Positions 47,686 through 48,684 of a stretch of 48,684 nucleotides of DNA are shown here, piece by piece. The notes beneath the pieces are model-generated. The model had not been told where the DNA came from and made no database searches. It saw only the letters and a program-made list of their open reading frames with translations. This stretch comes from Spirochaetales bacterium (GTDB lineage: Bacteria; Spirochaetota; Spirochaetia; SZUA-6; JAFGRV01): assembly GCA_016937215.1 (NCBI GenBank), contig JAFGWI010000268.1, positions 1-48,684 on the forward strand, in the 5' to 3' direction. Both the position numbers and the translations under genes were made by a program. Positions within the stretch are counted from its first letter, which is position 1. Each line of letters opens with the position of its first letter.

Positions 47686-48446
47686 TTGAATATTGCCCCT
47701 TTTGCGACAATATTTTGCGTGAAGATGCGTCCTTCTGCGGTAAATGCGGAAAGGATGTGGCAAAAATCTCTTCGAAGCTGAAGCAGGTACGGAAGGTTCC
47801 CCTATGGAAACTGGTTTCACCGGCCCTCTGGTTCTGGATCATCCTTCTGGGGCTAAACGGACTTTTCAGCCTCATTATAAATCTGACCCAAGCAGATAAT
47901 CCTGTCTGGGATAATCTGAATATTTTTCTTAGTGCCGTTATTACTGTTATTTATGCGCTCAATAACAGTAAGTCGGTGAAGCCCCTGCTCACTACCTTTG
48001 GTTATAAAGGAATAAAGCGCCTTGAAATAGCGGCGGGCTTTCTCTTTGTCTTTGTTTTCATGTTTTTGTACCTGAGATTTCTTCGATTCATCGGCTTTGG
48101 CACCATCAACATGACTGAAAGCTATATGGAATACCAGTACCCCTTTTGGGTCTTTGCCATTCTGCTTTCAGTTGTTCCCGGCATCTTCGAAGAAATCGCT
48201 TTCCGGGGAATCATCTATGATCAATTTACCCTGATCGGCAAGGAAAATGAGGCCATCATTATCCAGGCGGTCATGTTTTCCATTCTGCACATGCTGCCCA
48301 TGAGTTTTATCAGCCATTTTGTCCTGGGGCTGGTTTTCGGCCTACTTCGAAAACGAAGCAAGAGCCTTTATCCCGGCATGATTGTCCACAGCGCCTGGAA
48401 TTTTGTGGTCATCCTCTTTGAGTATTTTAAGATTGATGTTTTTTAG
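47682..48446 (+). CDS. CPBP (CAAX-type) intramembrane metalloprotease with N-terminal zinc ribbon
   Basis: 254 residues. The start is the ATG overlapping the upstream stop (ATGA). The N-terminal zinc ribbon has CPFC and CGKC pairs (residues 4-24), then about seven membrane helices. The CPBP/Rce1 motifs are present: FEEIAFRG (the EExxxR motif, around residues 170-177), FSILHMLP, and HSAWNF near the C-terminus, supplying the predicted metal-binding residues. Family members cleave prenylated or other membrane proteins, or act as immunity proteins for bacteriocins. The substrate here is unknown, but the translationally coupled zinc-ribbon partner is a good candidate for an accessory protein or substrate. 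Confidence 0.9.
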   Translation: MIEYCPFCDNILREDASFCGKCGKDVAKISSKLKQVRKVPLWKLVSPALWFWIILLGLNGLFSLIINLTQADNPVWDNLNIFLSAVITVIYALNNSKSVKPLLTTFGYKGIKRLEIAAGFLFVFVFMFLYLRFLRFIGFGTINMTESYMEYQYPFWVFAILLSVVPGIFEEIAFRGIIYDQFTLIGKENEAIIIQAVMFSILHMLPMSFISHFVLGLVFGLLRKRSKSLYPGMIVHSAWNFVVILFEYFKIDVF

Positions 48447-48562
48447 TTGAAAGCCTCGAGCTCGCCGGGGTTTTGTTTGGGTAAAGAATGGTAACATGAT
48501 CGATTATCCTGGGGGGTAATCCCTCTGTATTTGTTTAGCTTAAACAGGAATCACTATTTTTA

Positions 48563-48622
48563 GCGTTAAGGATTGTAATAATTGCAGAGCTAATTGTAAA
48601 AGTCCCGACTTTAGCAATTAGC
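48563..48622 (+). repeat. Possible degraded start of another dispersed hairpin repeat (copy J)
   Basis: GCGTTAAGGATTG is followed shortly by a hairpin with GCTAATTG/CAATTAGC outer and AAAGT/ACTTT inner pairs (48589-48622), matching the start-plus-hairpin-1 order of the family. The interior lacks the T/A apex and the rest is not recognisable before the window ends. Confidence 0.4.
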
Positions 48623-48684
48623 AGACAGCAATAAATTAATAACTTATTATCGAATAATTAGATAACTTATCCGCAATTTTTATA

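Noticed and set aside
1..48684. tRNA, rRNA, CRISPR array, prophage or complete insertion sequence
   Set aside because: Read by eye on both strands, I found no tRNA T-loop with matching stems, no rRNA blocks, no regularly spaced short direct repeats, no phage genes and no transposase frame.

Overview
This window reads as chromosome of an anaerobic, saccharolytic, fermentative bacterium with a Gram-negative-type envelope: there are many lipoprotein and signal peptides, a periplasmic B12-binding protein and c-type heme proteins. The mix (SH3 lipoprotein, DUF2265-type aminopeptidase, class III cyclase, and intergenic repeats beginning GCGTTAGGGATTG) makes me favour a spirochaete-like lineage. That is inference from gene style and memory; there is no rRNA here to prove it.

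Layout. 1-3.3 kb: the 3' part of a multi-cohesin scaffoldin. 3.5-7.2 kb: an Ldh2-type dehydrogenase, then a leftward pair made of a heme-binding class III nucleotide cyclase and a cytochrome P460-like lipoprotein. 7.7-11 kb: an ABC-F ATPase and an SH3 lipoprotein. 11.7-15.6 kb: lon, a VanY-like carboxypeptidase and a PilZ protein. 15.9-19.1 kb: two secreted glycoside hydrolases (GH16 and GH5) carrying dockerins. 19.4-24.8 kb: a putative aminopeptidase, then a biotin-dependent carboxyltransferase operon. 24.9-30.2 kb: ZIP transporter, GH3 beta-glucosidase, membrane protein, DinB-like protein. 30.5-40.8 kb: a B12 uptake and late-synthesis locus, with a rightward operon behind a cobalamin riboswitch (btuFCD, a cobD-cobQ fusion, cbiB, cobO) facing leftward cobT-cobS-cobC and cobU. 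40.8-45.5 kb: dihydroorotate dehydrogenase-like protein, HD phosphohydrolase, and a DUF2318/ABC/FtsX cassette. 45.9-48.4 kb: STAS protein and two overlapping zinc-ribbon membrane proteins, the second a CPBP/CAAX-type protease.

How it fits together. The cohesin protein and the dockerin enzymes suggest a cellulosome-like beta-glucan-degrading complex, with the GH3 enzyme finishing the oligosaccharides. The 12S-like and 5S-BCCP carboxyltransferase subunits come without a sodium-pump subunit, which fits a transcarboxylase of propionate fermentation. That pathway needs B12-dependent methylmalonyl-CoA mutase, which would explain the large B12 locus.

Three non-coding signals stand out. (1) A family of about eight clear plus two degraded copies of a 120-200 bp intergenic repeat has conserved ends and sequence blocks but different, always self-complementary hairpins. 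(2) A 128 bp palindromic element with near-identical 10 bp inverted ends and a 5 bp ACTGA duplication sits inside the cobalamin riboswitch. (3) A nested inverted-repeat island lies at 46.4-46.8 kb. No tRNA, rRNA, CRISPR array or transposase gene was seen.
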